A stretch of 64,000 nucleotides of DNA. It comes from Mycobacterium sp. 1100029.7. GTDB taxonomy: Bacteria; Actinomycetota; Actinomycetes; Mycobacteriales; Mycobacteriaceae. Below, in pieces: positions 8,307 to 16,682 of this stretch. A model generated the notes under the pieces. The model was not told the origin of the DNA. It searched no databases and was given only the letters and a program-made list of their open reading frames with translations. Position numbers and translations under genes: made by a program. Location of the stretch: assembly GCF_001665235.1 (NCBI RefSeq), contig NZ_LZSC01000063.1, positions 1 through 64,000 on the forward strand, in the 5' to 3' direction. The number at the start of each line of letters is the position of its first letter. The first letter of the stretch is position 1.

Positions 8307-8726
8307 GTGCGGGCAACGTCGGCGGTGGTGGTGGTCGCCTGGCTGCTGGTGTTGAGCTGCTACGACCTGCGGCAACGACGGCTGCCCAACCTGCTGACGC
8401 TGCCCGGGGCCGCGGTGATCCTGCTGGCCGCCTTGGTGGCCGGGCGTGGCTGGCCCGGGCTGGCCGGGGCTGTCGCGCTGGCCGGGTTGTATCTGCTGGT
8501 GCACCTCGGCGCGCCGGGCGGGATGGGAGCCGGAGACGTGAAGCTGGCGATCGGTCTGGGCGCGCTGGCCGGTTGCTTCGGGGTCGCGGCGTGGTTCCTG
8601 GCGGCACTGGCCGCGCCGCTGCTGACCGTGCTGGCGGCGGTGGCACGGCGCGACGGCGCGGTGCCGCACGGTCCGTCGATGTGTCTGGCCACCGCGGTCG
8701 CGGTCGGTATGACGATGCCGGGCTGA
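8307..8726 (+). CDS. Prepilin peptidase, short A24 family (Rv2551c-like)
   Basis: Integral membrane aspartyl protease of 139 aa from the GTG at 8307. Both A24 catalytic aspartates are visible: SCYDLRQRRLPN after the first membrane segment, and GGMGAGDVKLAIGLG in the middle. About five hydrophobic segments make up the rest. It lacks the N-terminal methylase domain and cysteine pairs of full PilD proteins, as is usual for the mycobacterial protein. A Tad/Flp pilin substrate is expected from the family; no pilin gene lies nearby. Confidence 0.85.
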   Translation: MRATSAVVVVAWLLVLSCYDLRQRRLPNLLTLPGAAVILLAALVAGRGWPGLAGAVALAGLYLLVHLGAPGGMGAGDVKLAIGLGALAGCFGVAAWFLAALAAPLLTVLAAVARRDGAVPHGPSMCLATAVAVGMTMPG

Positions 8727-8757
8727 GCGTGGTTAAAAATTGTGACGCTGCAAATCG

Positions 8758-8786
8758 TTGCCGGAACGGCTGTGCCCGCTTAACTT
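8758..8786 (+). promoter_or_regulatory. SigA-type promoter for the SfnB-like gene, predicted leaderless
   Basis: TTGCCG (8758-8763) and TAACTT (8781-8786) are separated by 17 nt, and TAACTT ends 7 nt before the ATG at 8794. Transcription should begin at or next to the A of the start codon. The flanking sequence is unusually AT-rich for the region (GGTTAAAAATTG). Confidence 0.65.
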
Positions 8787-8793
8787 TCGGCAC

Positions 8794-9966
8794 ATGGTCG
8801 TGCTGGATCCGGTGCTCGCCGAAATCGCCGCGGACTACCGCCTGCGCCTGGCAGACGGCGGGACCGAGCCGCCGCTGCGCGGGCTCAAGCTCGTCCGCGA
8901 TCAGCGGTGGGGGGCGCTGCGCTTGCCCCGCGAACTCGGTGGCGCGGACTATACGGTGCCGGAGTTCTTCGACCACATCGTCGAGCTCGCCGCGGCCGAC
9001 CCCGATCTGGCGCACATCCTGCGGGTACACCACGCGCTGGTCGAGGAGTTGCAAATCACGCCGAGGCGCCCGGGCAGCGACCGGTGGCTCGCGGTGATCG
9101 CCGAGGGCGGGTTGATCGGCGGCGCCAACTCCGAAAAGAGCCAGAAGTCGGTGGGCGGCAACGACCGTGACACCCGGCTGGTGTCCACCGCCGACGGCTT
9201 GCGGCTGCGGGGCCGCAAGTTCTACAGCACCGGCGCACAGTTCTCCGACTACCTGCGGATCACCGCGCAAGACGACGCCGACACACCGACGGCCGTGGTG
9301 ATTCCGGCCGACCGCGCCGGTGTGGAGCACGTCGACGACTGGGACGGCATCGGACAGCGGCTCACCGGCAGCGGCACGACGGTGTTCCACGACGTCGCGG
9401 TCGCCACCGACGAGGTTTTCCCGCTGGGCGCCACTATCGGGCTGGACCGCGCCCGGGGGGCGCTGATGCAGCTGTACCTGCACGCGGTGGCCGCCGGGAT
9501 CCTGCGTGCGCTAACGGCCGACGCCGCGGCGCTGCTGCGCGGCCGGCACCGCACCTACACCTTTGCCAGCGTCGACCAGCCGACCGCCGACCCGCAACTG
9601 CTGCAAATCGTCGGCGAGATAGACGCGGCGGCCTACACCGCGCACGCACTAGTGCGCAGCGCGGCGGCCGAACTCGCTCCCGCGCTGGCGGCCGCGCGGG
9701 AGACCGGGATCGATCCCGAGCTGGAGAAGGCGTCCTCGATCGCGGCCGCCCGCGTCAAGGTTGCGATCCAGGAGCCCGCGTTGCGAGCCGCGTCGCGCGT
9801 CTTCGACGTCGGTGGCGCGTCGGCGATCCAGGCGTCGGCGCTGCTGGACCGGCACTGGCGCAACCTGCGCACGCTGTTCTCGCACAACCCGACGGTCTAT
9901 AAGGCGCGGGTGCTCGGCGACATCGCCGTCAACGGCGCGGAATTACCCGAGAGCAGCTTCTTCTGA
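8794..9966 (+). CDS. SfnB/DszC-like flavin-dependent monooxygenase (acyl-CoA dehydrogenase fold)
   Basis: Protein of 390 aa with the acyl-CoA dehydrogenase fold: an N-terminal helical domain (WGALRLPRELGGADYTVPEF), a central flavin domain (GRKFYSTGAQFSDYLRI, DDWDGIGQRLTGSGTTVFHDV) and a C-terminal helical domain ending in VFDVGGASAIQAS and HWRNLRTLFSHNPTVYKAR. The FYSTG, DDW-GFGQR-type and HNPT-YK segments are typical of FMNH2-dependent monooxygenases such as DszC and SfnB, not of true fatty-acid dehydrogenases. The substrate is unknown; organosulfur compounds are typical for the family. I do not recall a counterpart between Rv2551c and aroF (Rv2540c) in M. tuberculosis. The start at 8794 rather than the upstream TTG is supported by the promoter geometry. 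Confidence 0.8.
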   Translation: MVVLDPVLAEIAADYRLRLADGGTEPPLRGLKLVRDQRWGALRLPRELGGADYTVPEFFDHIVELAAADPDLAHILRVHHALVEELQITPRRPGSDRWLAVIAEGGLIGGANSEKSQKSVGGNDRDTRLVSTADGLRLRGRKFYSTGAQFSDYLRITAQDDADTPTAVVIPADRAGVEHVDDWDGIGQRLTGSGTTVFHDVAVATDEVFPLGATIGLDRARGALMQLYLHAVAAGILRALTADAAALLRGRHRTYTFASVDQPTADPQLLQIVGEIDAAAYTAHALVRSAAAELAPALAAARETGIDPELEKASSIAAARVKVAIQEPALRAASRVFDVGGASAIQASALLDRHWRNLRTLFSHNPTVYKARVLGDIAVNGAELPESSFF

Positions 9967-10017
9967 CATAGCGCTCGGATTTAAGCCAACGCATGCGCCC
10001 ATGGGAGAATGGCACCC

Positions 10018-11229
10018 GTGTTGCGTTGGATCACTGCCGGGGAGTCCCATGGCCGCGCGCTGGTCGCGATGGTCGACGGAATGGTCGCCGGCGTGGAGGT
10101 CACCTCCACCGAAATCGCCGACCAGTTGGCCCGGCGCCGGCTCGGATACGGTCGCGGCGCCCGCATGGCCTTCGAGCGTGATGCGGTGACGGTGCTGGCC
10201 GGGGTGCGCCACGGCGTCACGCTCGGCGGGCCCATCGCGATCGAGATCGGCAATACCGAGTGGCCGAAGTGGGAGACCGTGATGGCCACGGATCCCGTCG
10301 ACCCCGCAGCGCTGGCCGACATGGCGCGTAACGCGCCCCTGACCCGGCCGCGGCCCGGCCACGCCGACTACGCCGGGATGCTCAAGTACGGCTTCGACGA
10401 CGCCCGCCCAGTGCTGGAGCGCGCCAGCGCCCGGGAGACCGCCGCCCGCGTCGCGGCGGGAACCGTCGCCCGGGCGTTCCTGCGGCAGGCGTTCGGCGTC
10501 GAGGTGCTCTCCCACGTCATCTCGATCGGTCCGTCGCAGCCCTACGACGGGCCGCCGCCCGGGCCCGGCGACCTGCCCGCGATCGACGCCAGCCCGGTGC
10601 GCGCCTACGACAAGGCGGCCGAGGAGTCGATGATCGTCGAGATCGAGGCCGCCAAGAAGGACGGCGACACCCTGGGCGGCGTCGTGGAGGTCGTCGCGCT
10701 GGGCCTGCCGATCGGACTGGGGTCGTTCACCAGCGGCGACAACCGCCTGGACAGCCAACTGGCCGCTGCCGTGATGGGCATTCAGGCGATCAAGGGCGTG
10801 GAGATCGGCGACGGCTTCCAGACCGCCCGCCGCCGCGGCAGCCAGGCCCACGACGAGATGTACCCGGGACCCGACGGCGTGGTCCGCTCCACCAACCGGG
10901 CCGGCGGCCTGGAAGGCGGCATGACCAATGGCCAGGCGCTGCGGGTGCGGGCGGCGATGAAGCCGATTTCAACCGTGCCGCGGGCATTGGCCACTGTCGA
11001 CATGGCGACCGGCGACGAGGCCGTGGCCATCCACCAGCGTTCCGACGTGTGCGCGGTGCCCGCCGCCGGCGTGGTCGTCGAGACGATGGTGGCGCTGGTG
11101 CTGGCCCGGGCCGCGCTGGAGAAGTTCGGCGGCGACTCGCTGGCCGAGACCCGGCGCAACATCGAGTCCTATCAGCGCTCGGTCGCCGAACACGAAGCCC
11201 CGGCGGCGCGGGCCAAGGTTTCCGGGTAG
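10018..11229 (+). CDS. aroC: Chorismate synthase
   Basis: FMN-dependent enzyme making chorismate from EPSP, 403 aa (named aroF, Rv2540c, in M. tuberculosis). Signatures are GESHGRALVAMVDGMVAG, RRRLGYGRGARM, PGHADYAGMLKYGFDDARPVLERASARETA, GDTLGG, GIQAIKGVEIGDGF and RSTNRAGGLEGGMTNGQ. The GTG at 10018 gives VLRWITAGESHG, the start I recall for the family; an ATG at 10009 would add only three residues. It heads the aroC-aroK-aroB-aroQ run; the gap to aroK is 7 nt. Confidence 0.97.
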   Translation: MLRWITAGESHGRALVAMVDGMVAGVEVTSTEIADQLARRRLGYGRGARMAFERDAVTVLAGVRHGVTLGGPIAIEIGNTEWPKWETVMATDPVDPAALADMARNAPLTRPRPGHADYAGMLKYGFDDARPVLERASARETAARVAAGTVARAFLRQAFGVEVLSHVISIGPSQPYDGPPPGPGDLPAIDASPVRAYDKAAEESMIVEIEAAKKDGDTLGGVVEVVALGLPIGLGSFTSGDNRLDSQLAAAVMGIQAIKGVEIGDGFQTARRRGSQAHDEMYPGPDGVVRSTNRAGGLEGGMTNGQALRVRAAMKPISTVPRALATVDMATGDEAVAIHQRSDVCAVPAAGVVVETMVALVLARAALEKFGGDSLAETRRNIESYQRSVAEHEAPAARAKVSG

Positions 11230-11236
11230 GCATCCC

Positions 11237-11767
11237 GTGACACCCAGGGCGGTACTTGTCGGCTTGCCCGGCTCGGGTAAGTCGACCATTGGGCGCCGGT
11301 TGGCCAAGGCGCTCGGTGTCGGCTACGTCGACACCGACGTGCTGATCGAGGAGCAGACCGGCCGCGTCATCGCCGACATCTTCGCCACCGACGGGGAGCC
11401 GGAGTTCCGCCGCATCGAAGAAGAGGTGGTGCGCGCGGCGCTGGCCGAGCACGACGGCGTCGTCTCCCTCGGCGGCGGTGCGGTCACCAGCCCCGGGGTG
11501 TGCGAGGCGCTGGCCGGCCACACCGTCATCTACCTGGAGATCGGCGCCCGCGAAGGTGTGCGGCGCACCGGCGGCACCTCCGCGCGACCGCTGCTGGCCG
11601 GCGCCAACCGCGCCGAGAAGTATCGCGCCCTGATCGCGCAACGGACCCCGTTGTACCGGCGGGTCGCAACCCTTCGGGTCGACACCAACCGCCGCAATCC
11701 CGGGGCGGTGGTGCGCTACATCACGGCCCGCCTGCCCGACACCCAACAGGCCAAGGCGACTACATGA
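11237..11767 (+). CDS. aroK: Shikimate kinase
   Basis: Phosphorylates shikimate at the 3-hydroxyl using ATP; 176 aa from the GTG at 11237. The Walker A motif is GLPGSGKST (residues 9-17). Next come the shikimate-binding DTD (VDTDVLIEEQTG), FRRIEEE, the glycine triplet VVSLGGGAV, and the lid RRTGGTSARPLL. The stop overlaps the aroB start by 4 nt (ATGA), so the two should be translationally coupled. Confidence 0.96.
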   Translation: MTPRAVLVGLPGSGKSTIGRRLAKALGVGYVDTDVLIEEQTGRVIADIFATDGEPEFRRIEEEVVRAALAEHDGVVSLGGGAVTSPGVCEALAGHTVIYLEIGAREGVRRTGGTSARPLLAGANRAEKYRALIAQRTPLYRRVATLRVDTNRRNPGAVVRYITARLPDTQQAKATT

Positions 11768-12852
11768 CTGAAACGACAGAGCCGGTCACCGTGCAGGTGG
11801 CCGTCGACCCGCCGTATCCGGTGGTGATCGGCACCGGATTGCTGACCGAGCTGGGCGACGTGCTCGACGGCCGGCACAAGGTGGCAATCCTGCATCAGCC
11901 GGTGCTGACGCAGACCGCGGAGGCGATCCGCAGCTTCCTGGCCGACAAAGGGATCGACGCGCACCGCATCGAAATTCCCGACGCCGAGGCGGGCAAGGAT
12001 CTCCCGGTCGTCGGCTTCATCTGGGAAGTATTGGGCCGCATCGGAATTGGCCGCAAGGACGCCCTGGTTAGCCTCGGCGGTGGCGCGGCCACCGACGTCG
12101 CGGGCTTCGCCGCGGCCACCTGGCTGCGCGGTGTCTCGATCGTGCACGTACCGACGACGTTGCTGGGCATGGTCGACGCGGCCGTAGGCGGCAAGACCGG
12201 GATCAACACCGACGCCGGCAAGAACCTGGTCGGCGCCTTCCATCAGCCGCTGGCCGTTCTGGTGGACCTGGCGACCCTGGAAACGTTGCCGCGCAACGAA
12301 ATCATCGCGGGAATGGCCGAGGTGGTGAAGGCCGGATTCATCGCCGACCCGGCGATCCTGGACCTCATCGAGGCCGACCCCGAAGCCGCGCTGGACCCGA
12401 AGGGCGACGTGCTGCCCGAGCTGATCCGGCGGGCGATCGCCGTCAAGGCCGAGGTGGTCGCTGCCGACGAGAAAGAATCCGAGCTGCGCGAAATCCTCAA
12501 CTACGGGCACACTTTGGCCCACGCCATCGAACGCCGGGAGCGTTACCAGTGGCGCCACGGCGCCGCGGTGTCGGTCGGCCTGGTGTTCGCGGCAGAGCTG
12601 GCCCGGCTCACCGGTCACCTCGACGACGAGACCGCCGCGCGTCATCGCAGCATCCTGGCGTCGCTGGGTCTGCCGGTCAGCTACGACCCCGACGCGTTGC
12701 CCCAGTTGCTGGAATACATGGCCGGAGACAAGAAGACTCGCGCCGGTGTGCTGCGCTTCGTGGTGCTCGACGGGCTGGCCAAGCCGGCCCGGCTGGTAGG
12801 CCCGGACCCGGGTCTGCTGGTGACCGCGTATGCCGGAGTGTGTGCGCCATGA
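11764..12852 (+). CDS. aroB: 3-dehydroquinate synthase
   Basis: NAD- and metal-dependent cyclisation of DAHP to 3-dehydroquinate, 362 aa. Motifs are ALVSLGGGAATDVAGFAAAT (NAD binding), HVPTTLLGMVDAAVGGKTGINT, KNLVGAFHQP, EIIAGMAEVVKAGFI, the metal ligand segment ILNYGHTLAHAIE, and WRHGAAVSVGLVFA. It overlaps aroK and aroQ by 4 nt each. Confidence 0.97.
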   Translation: MTETTEPVTVQVAVDPPYPVVIGTGLLTELGDVLDGRHKVAILHQPVLTQTAEAIRSFLADKGIDAHRIEIPDAEAGKDLPVVGFIWEVLGRIGIGRKDALVSLGGGAATDVAGFAAATWLRGVSIVHVPTTLLGMVDAAVGGKTGINTDAGKNLVGAFHQPLAVLVDLATLETLPRNEIIAGMAEVVKAGFIADPAILDLIEADPEAALDPKGDVLPELIRRAIAVKAEVVAADEKESELREILNYGHTLAHAIERRERYQWRHGAAVSVGLVFAAELARLTGHLDDETAARHRSILASLGLPVSYDPDALPQLLEYMAGDKKTRAGVLRFVVLDGLAKPARLVGPDPGLLVTAYAGVCAP

Positions 12853-13292
12853 CCACCACCGTCAACGTCCTCAACGGCCCCAATCTAGGTCGGCTGGGCC
12901 GCCGCGAGCCGGAGGTTTACGGCGACACCACGCACCAGCAGCTGGCCGCCCTGGTCGAACGCGAGGCCGCCGACCTCGGCCTGAAAGCCGTTGTGCGCCA
13001 AAGTGACAGTGAATCCGAGTTGCTGGACTGGATTCACGCGGCCGCAGACGCGGGGGAGCCGGTGATCCTCAACGCCGGCGGCCTGACCCACACATCGGTC
13101 GCGTTGCGCGATGCGTGTGCCGAACTACGTGCCCCCTTGATCGAGGTGCACATCTCGAATGTGCATGCGCGCGAAGAGTTTCGGCGACACTCATACCTGA
13201 GTCCGGTGGCGACCGGCGTGATCGTCGGACTCGGTGTGCAGGGCTACCTGCTCGCGCTGCGCTACCTTGCCGAAAGCGGCGCCGCGAGCTAG
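12849..13292 (+). CDS. aroQ: 3-dehydroquinate dehydratase, type II
   Basis: Dehydrates 3-dehydroquinate to 3-dehydroshikimate; 147 aa, the usual type II size (aroD in M. tuberculosis naming). NVLNGPNLGRLGRREPEVYG carries the catalytic tyrosine. QSDSESELLDWIH, ILNAGGLTHTSVALRDA, EVHISNVHAREEFRRHSYLS (catalytic histidine) and GVIVGLGVQGY follow. It overlaps aroB by 4 nt and converges with the membrane-protein gene, the two stops overlapping by 4 nt. Confidence 0.96.
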   Translation: MTTTVNVLNGPNLGRLGRREPEVYGDTTHQQLAALVEREAADLGLKAVVRQSDSESELLDWIHAAADAGEPVILNAGGLTHTSVALRDACAELRAPLIEVHISNVHAREEFRRHSYLSPVATGVIVGLGVQGYLLALRYLAESGAAS

Positions 13293-13990
13293 TCCTTCTT
13301 CGGCGGGTCGGTGTCGGTGCGAATGACCTCGGTCTTGGCGTCATCGGAACCCGTGGCGATGGTTTCGGTGCGGTCCTCGCGCTGCGCCGTCGGGATGCTC
13401 TCGGTGGGGGCGTCGCGTTCCGCGGTGGCCACCGACGACGTCGGCGCCTCAGCCGCCGCGGCGCCATGCTGCGTCGGGATCTCACCGGTGGGCGAGTCGT
13501 CGGCGCGAGCGGCGGCGAACACGTCGGTGTCAGCCCGCTCGTCCTCAGGTCCGGCCGGCCGGTCGGCGGGCGGATTGCGATCGACCCGCCAGCGGCCGAC
13601 GGCCACCCCGATGATGCCGGGCAGGAAGACGCACAGCGCGGTGAACGCCGCGAACGTCGTCAGCTCGTTGATCACACCCCCGGTGTAGAGGCCCTTGTAG
13701 AACAACGCGATGACCCAGGCGATCGCCCCGCTGACGAAGCCGGCGATCAGACCGGCCAGCAGCCAGGTCATCGCCAGGTCCGCGCGACGGTCCGGGTCGG
13801 CGTTGGCTTTCGCGTCGGCCCGGCCGTCCAGCACTCCCCACACCACAACGCCGATGAGGAAGATCAGGAGCAGCACCACGCTTACCAGCCCGGCCTGCGT
13901 CTGCCATGCGTTGATGATCGCCCCCTGAAACAACCGGACGACAACCATCGCCGCAGCGAACGCAAATCCCCGCAGCATCCAGTTACTCAT
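13289..13990 (-). CDS. B-4DMT-type integral membrane protein (Rv2536-like)
   Basis: Protein of 233 aa from the ATG at 13990. Four hydrophobic segments occupy the first ~150 residues (LRGFAFAAAMVVVRLFQGAI, VSVVLLLIFLIGVVVWGVL, TWLLAGLIAGFVSGAIAWVI, FAAFTALCVFLPGIIGVAVG). They are followed by a hydrophilic Thr/Glu/Asp-rich tail of about 80 residues with repeated TESI/TETIAT/TEVIRT patterns, presumably cytoplasmic and disordered. It matches the Rv2536 position and topology. Function unknown; the transporter label rests on topology only. Confidence 0.8.
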   Translation of the reverse strand: MSNWMLRGFAFAAAMVVVRLFQGAIINAWQTQAGLVSVVLLLIFLIGVVVWGVLDGRADAKANADPDRRADLAMTWLLAGLIAGFVSGAIAWVIALFYKGLYTGGVINELTTFAAFTALCVFLPGIIGVAVGRWRVDRNPPADRPAGPEDERADTDVFAAARADDSPTGEIPTQHGAAAAEAPTSSVATAERDAPTESIPTAQREDRTETIATGSDDAKTEVIRTDTDPPKKD

Positions 13991-14023
13991 GGGCAAACAG
14001 CGTAGCGAGTACCGTCGTGAGTC

Positions 14024-15127
14024 GTGACACATTCCCAGCGTCGAGACAACTTGAAGACTCAGATCGGTACCCGCGGGCTGGATGCGATGCTGGTCACAGA
14101 CCTGAACAACGTTCGGTATCTGTCGGGTTTCTCCGGATCAAACGGCGCGTTGCTGGTGTTCGCCGATGATCGCGAGGCGGTTTTGGCCACCGACGGCCGG
14201 TATCGCACCCAGGCCGCCGAGCAGGCACCCGACCTCGAGGTCGCGATCGAACGGGCGGTGGGGCGCTATCTGGCCGGGCGGGCGGCCGACGCCAGTGTCG
14301 GCGCGCTGGGCTTCGAAAGCAACGTGGTCACGGTGGACGGCTTTGACGCGCTCAGCGGTGAGGTGGCCGAACACGGCGGAAAGACCGAGCTGGTGCGGGC
14401 CGCCGGCGCGGTCGAGTCGCTGCGCGAGATCAAAGACGCCGGCGAGGTGGCCCTGTTGCGGCTGGCCTGCGAGGCCGCCGACGCCGCGCTGAAGGACCTG
14501 GTGGCCCGCGGCGGTCTGCGGCCGGGGCGGACCGAACGTGAGGTGAGCCGCGAGCTCGAGGCGTTGATGCTCGACCACGGCGCCGACGCCATTTCGTTCG
14601 AGACGATCGTGGCCGCCGGACCGAATTCGGCGATCCCGCACCACCGGCCGACCGATGCGGTGCTCGCCGACGGCGACTTCGTCAAGATCGACTTCGGCGC
14701 GCTGGTCGCCGGCTACCACTCCGACATGACCCGCACGTTCGTGCTGGGCAAGGCCGCCGACTGGCAGCTCGAGATCTACCAGCTGGTCGCCGACGCGCAG
14801 CGGGCCGGGCGCGAGGCGCTGCGGCCGGGCGCCGACCTGCGCGTCGTGGACGGCGCCGCGCGCCAGCTGATCGTCGACGCGGGTTACGGCGACCTGTTCA
14901 GCCATGGTCTGGGACATGGCGTCGGCCTGCAGATCCACGAAGCACCGGGAATCGGAGCGACCTCATCCGGGACGCTGCTGGCCGGTTCGGTGGTGACGGT
15001 GGAGCCCGGCGTCTATCTGCCCGGCCGCGGCGGGGTGCGCATCGAGGACACCCTGGCCGTCGGCGCGGAGACCGAAACTCCCGAACTGTTGACCCGGTTC
15101 CCCAAAGAGCTGGCCATCCTGTCGTAG
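14024..15127 (+). CDS. pepQ: Xaa-Pro dipeptidase / M24 metallopeptidase
   Basis: Cytoplasmic aminopeptidase P/prolidase family protein, 367 aa from the GTG at 14024 (Rv2535c counterpart). An N-terminal creatinase-like domain (RGLDAMLVTDLNNVRYLSGF) precedes the pita-bread catalytic domain. The metal ligands are visible: the two aspartates in VKIDFGALVAGYHSDMTRTF, the histidine in GHGVGLQIHEAPG, the glutamate in VTVEPGVYLPG and a final glutamate in GVRIEDT. TACCGT at 14010-14015, 8 nt upstream, may be the -10 of a near-leaderless transcript. It diverges from the B-4DMT gene. Confidence 0.92.
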   Translation: MTHSQRRDNLKTQIGTRGLDAMLVTDLNNVRYLSGFSGSNGALLVFADDREAVLATDGRYRTQAAEQAPDLEVAIERAVGRYLAGRAADASVGALGFESNVVTVDGFDALSGEVAEHGGKTELVRAAGAVESLREIKDAGEVALLRLACEAADAALKDLVARGGLRPGRTEREVSRELEALMLDHGADAISFETIVAAGPNSAIPHHRPTDAVLADGDFVKIDFGALVAGYHSDMTRTFVLGKAADWQLEIYQLVADAQRAGREALRPGADLRVVDGAARQLIVDAGYGDLFSHGLGHGVGLQIHEAPGIGATSSGTLLAGSVVTVEPGVYLPGRGGVRIEDTLAVGAETETPELLTRFPKELAILS

Positions 15128-15161
15128 CCGTCGCCGACCTGCCGGATCCGCGGGCGCTCCG

Positions 15162-15167
15162 TAGGAT
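15162..15167 (+). promoter_or_regulatory. -10 element (TAGGAT) of a predicted leaderless small-membrane-protein transcript
   Basis: TAGGAT fits TAnnnT and ends 7 nt before the ATG at 15175. It supports both the reality of the small gene and its start. Confidence 0.5.
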
Positions 15168-15174
15168 TCGGGCA

Positions 15175-15492
15175 ATGGCCTACCTAGCCCTGGTCGTCGT
15201 CTACGTGGTCGCCGCCCTCACCGCGTTTGCCGGATTCTGGCTCACCGCCGTGCTATTCGTCAGCGACGACAACGACGCCACCGGCACCATGACGGCGCTG
15301 CTGCGCGGGGTGGCCGGGCGCGGCCCGATCCTGATCGCCGTCGGCGTCGGCTTGGGTCTGATCGGCAACGTCGCCGCGAACCATCTGCCGCCGGCGCCGG
15401 CCGGGAACCTGGTCGCGCCGTCGCACCCGTCGGACCCGTGCGATCTCAACGACGGGCTTTTCGGCCTTTGCGGCGCCGGGCAACTCCGTTAG
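15175..15492 (+). CDS. Small two-helix membrane protein, hypothetical
   Basis: Protein of 105 aa. One hydrophobic segment is at residues ~3-25 (LALVVVYVVAALTAFAGFWL) and a second at ~50-66 (PILIAVGVGLGLIGNVAA). The C-terminal tail is Pro-rich and has two cysteines (DPCDLNDGLFGLCGAG). The motif is not one I recognise. It sits between pepQ and efp on the same strand with its own likely leaderless promoter. Confidence 0.65.
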   Translation: MAYLALVVVYVVAALTAFAGFWLTAVLFVSDDNDATGTMTALLRGVAGRGPILIAVGVGLGLIGNVAANHLPPAPAGNLVAPSHPSDPCDLNDGLFGLCGAGQLR

Positions 15493-15630
15493 CGGCGCGG
15501 TGAGGGCGCCGGCGCCGCGCGGGTAAGCTGCATCCGGTGCTGTTCTGCGCGCACCATCTGCGGCGGAACCCGCCACCGGGCAACAGCTCGGACCTGGAAA
15601 TGTAGCCATCCTGTAGGAGATTGACCGACC

Positions 15631-16194
15631 GTGGCAACGACTGCCGACTTCAAGAACGGACTGGTGCTGGTGATCGACGGCCAGCTTTGGCAGATCACCG
15701 AATTCCAGCACGTCAAACCGGGCAAGGGCCCGGCCTTCGTGCGCACCAAGCTGAAGAACGTGCTCTCGGGCAAGGTCGTCGACAAGACCTACAACGCCGG
15801 CGTGAAGGTCGACACCGCCACCGTCGACCGCCGCGACGCGACGTATCTGTACCGCGACGGCTCGGACTTCGTGTTCATGGACAGCCAGGATTACGAGCAG
15901 CACCCGCTGCCGGAGTCGCTGGTCGGCGGCGCCGCCCGATTTCTGCTGGAGGGGCTGCCGGTGCAGGTGGCGTTCCACAATGGCGCGCCGCTGTACCTCG
16001 AGCTGCCGGTGTCGGTCGAACTCGTGGTCACCCACACCGAGCCGGGTCTGCAGGGCGACCGGTCCAGCGCCGGCACCAAGCCGGCCACCGTGGAAACCGG
16101 GGCGGAGCTGCAGGTGCCGCTGTTCATCAACACCGGCGACAAGCTGAAAGTGGATTCCCGCGACGGCAGCTACCTGGGCCGGGTCAACTCCTGA
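15631..16194 (+). CDS. efp: Elongation factor P
   Basis: Relieves ribosome stalling at polyproline; 187 aa from the GTG at 15631, preceded by AGGAG. It has three beta-barrel (KOW/OB) domains. The tip loop reads KPGKGPAFVR with Lys32, the palindromic PGKGP loop reported for actinobacterial EF-P that works without lysine modification. The C-terminal signature VPLFINTGDKLKVDSRDGSY is present. No epmA/epmB or other modification gene lies nearby. It is followed 2 nt later by nusB. Confidence 0.96.
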   Translation: MATTADFKNGLVLVIDGQLWQITEFQHVKPGKGPAFVRTKLKNVLSGKVVDKTYNAGVKVDTATVDRRDATYLYRDGSDFVFMDSQDYEQHPLPESLVGGAARFLLEGLPVQVAFHNGAPLYLELPVSVELVVTHTEPGLQGDRSSAGTKPATVETGAELQVPLFINTGDKLKVDSRDGSYLGRVNS

Positions 16195-16196
16195 CC

Positions 16197-16682
16197 ATGC
16201 CGGACGGTAAAGCGCCGAGGCCTGCCAAAGGACGTCACCACGCTCGCAAGCGCGCCGTGGATCTGCTGTTCGAAGCCGAGGCTCGCGACATGAGCCCGGG
16301 CGAGGTCGCCGACACGCGCACCGCGCTGGCGCAATCCAACCCCGACGTCCGGGAACTGCACCCGTACACGGCCGCGGTGGCGCACGGCGTCAGCGACCAG
16401 ATCGCCCATATCGACGACCTGATCAGCAGCCACCTGCAGGGCTGGACGCTGGACCGGCTGCCCGCGGTCGACCGAGCGATTCTGCGCGTCGCGGTGTGGG
16501 AGCTGCTCTACGCCGACGACGTGCCCGAGCCGGTCGCCGTCGACGAGGCTGTGCAGCTGGCCAAGGAGTTGTCCACCGACGATTCGCCGAGCTTCGTCAA
16601 CGGCGTGCTCGGGCAGGTCATGCTGGTCACGCCGCAGATCCGGGCGGCGGCCCGAGCGGTGCGGGGCAGCCAGGAAACGTGA
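16197..16682 (+). CDS. nusB: Transcription antitermination factor NusB
   Basis: All-helical RNA-binding protein of 161 aa that binds boxA of rRNA leaders with NusE. The N-terminal RNA-binding patch is KGRHHARKRAVDLLFEAEAR; the helical core has LDRLPAVDRAILRVAVWELLY, VAVDEAVQLAKELSTDDSPSF and VNGVLGQV. It follows efp with a 2-nt gap and overlaps the next gene by 4 nt (GTGA). Confidence 0.95.
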   Translation: MPDGKAPRPAKGRHHARKRAVDLLFEAEARDMSPGEVADTRTALAQSNPDVRELHPYTAAVAHGVSDQIAHIDDLISSHLQGWTLDRLPAVDRAILRVAVWELLYADDVPEPVAVDEAVQLAKELSTDDSPSFVNGVLGQVMLVTPQIRAAARAVRGSQET

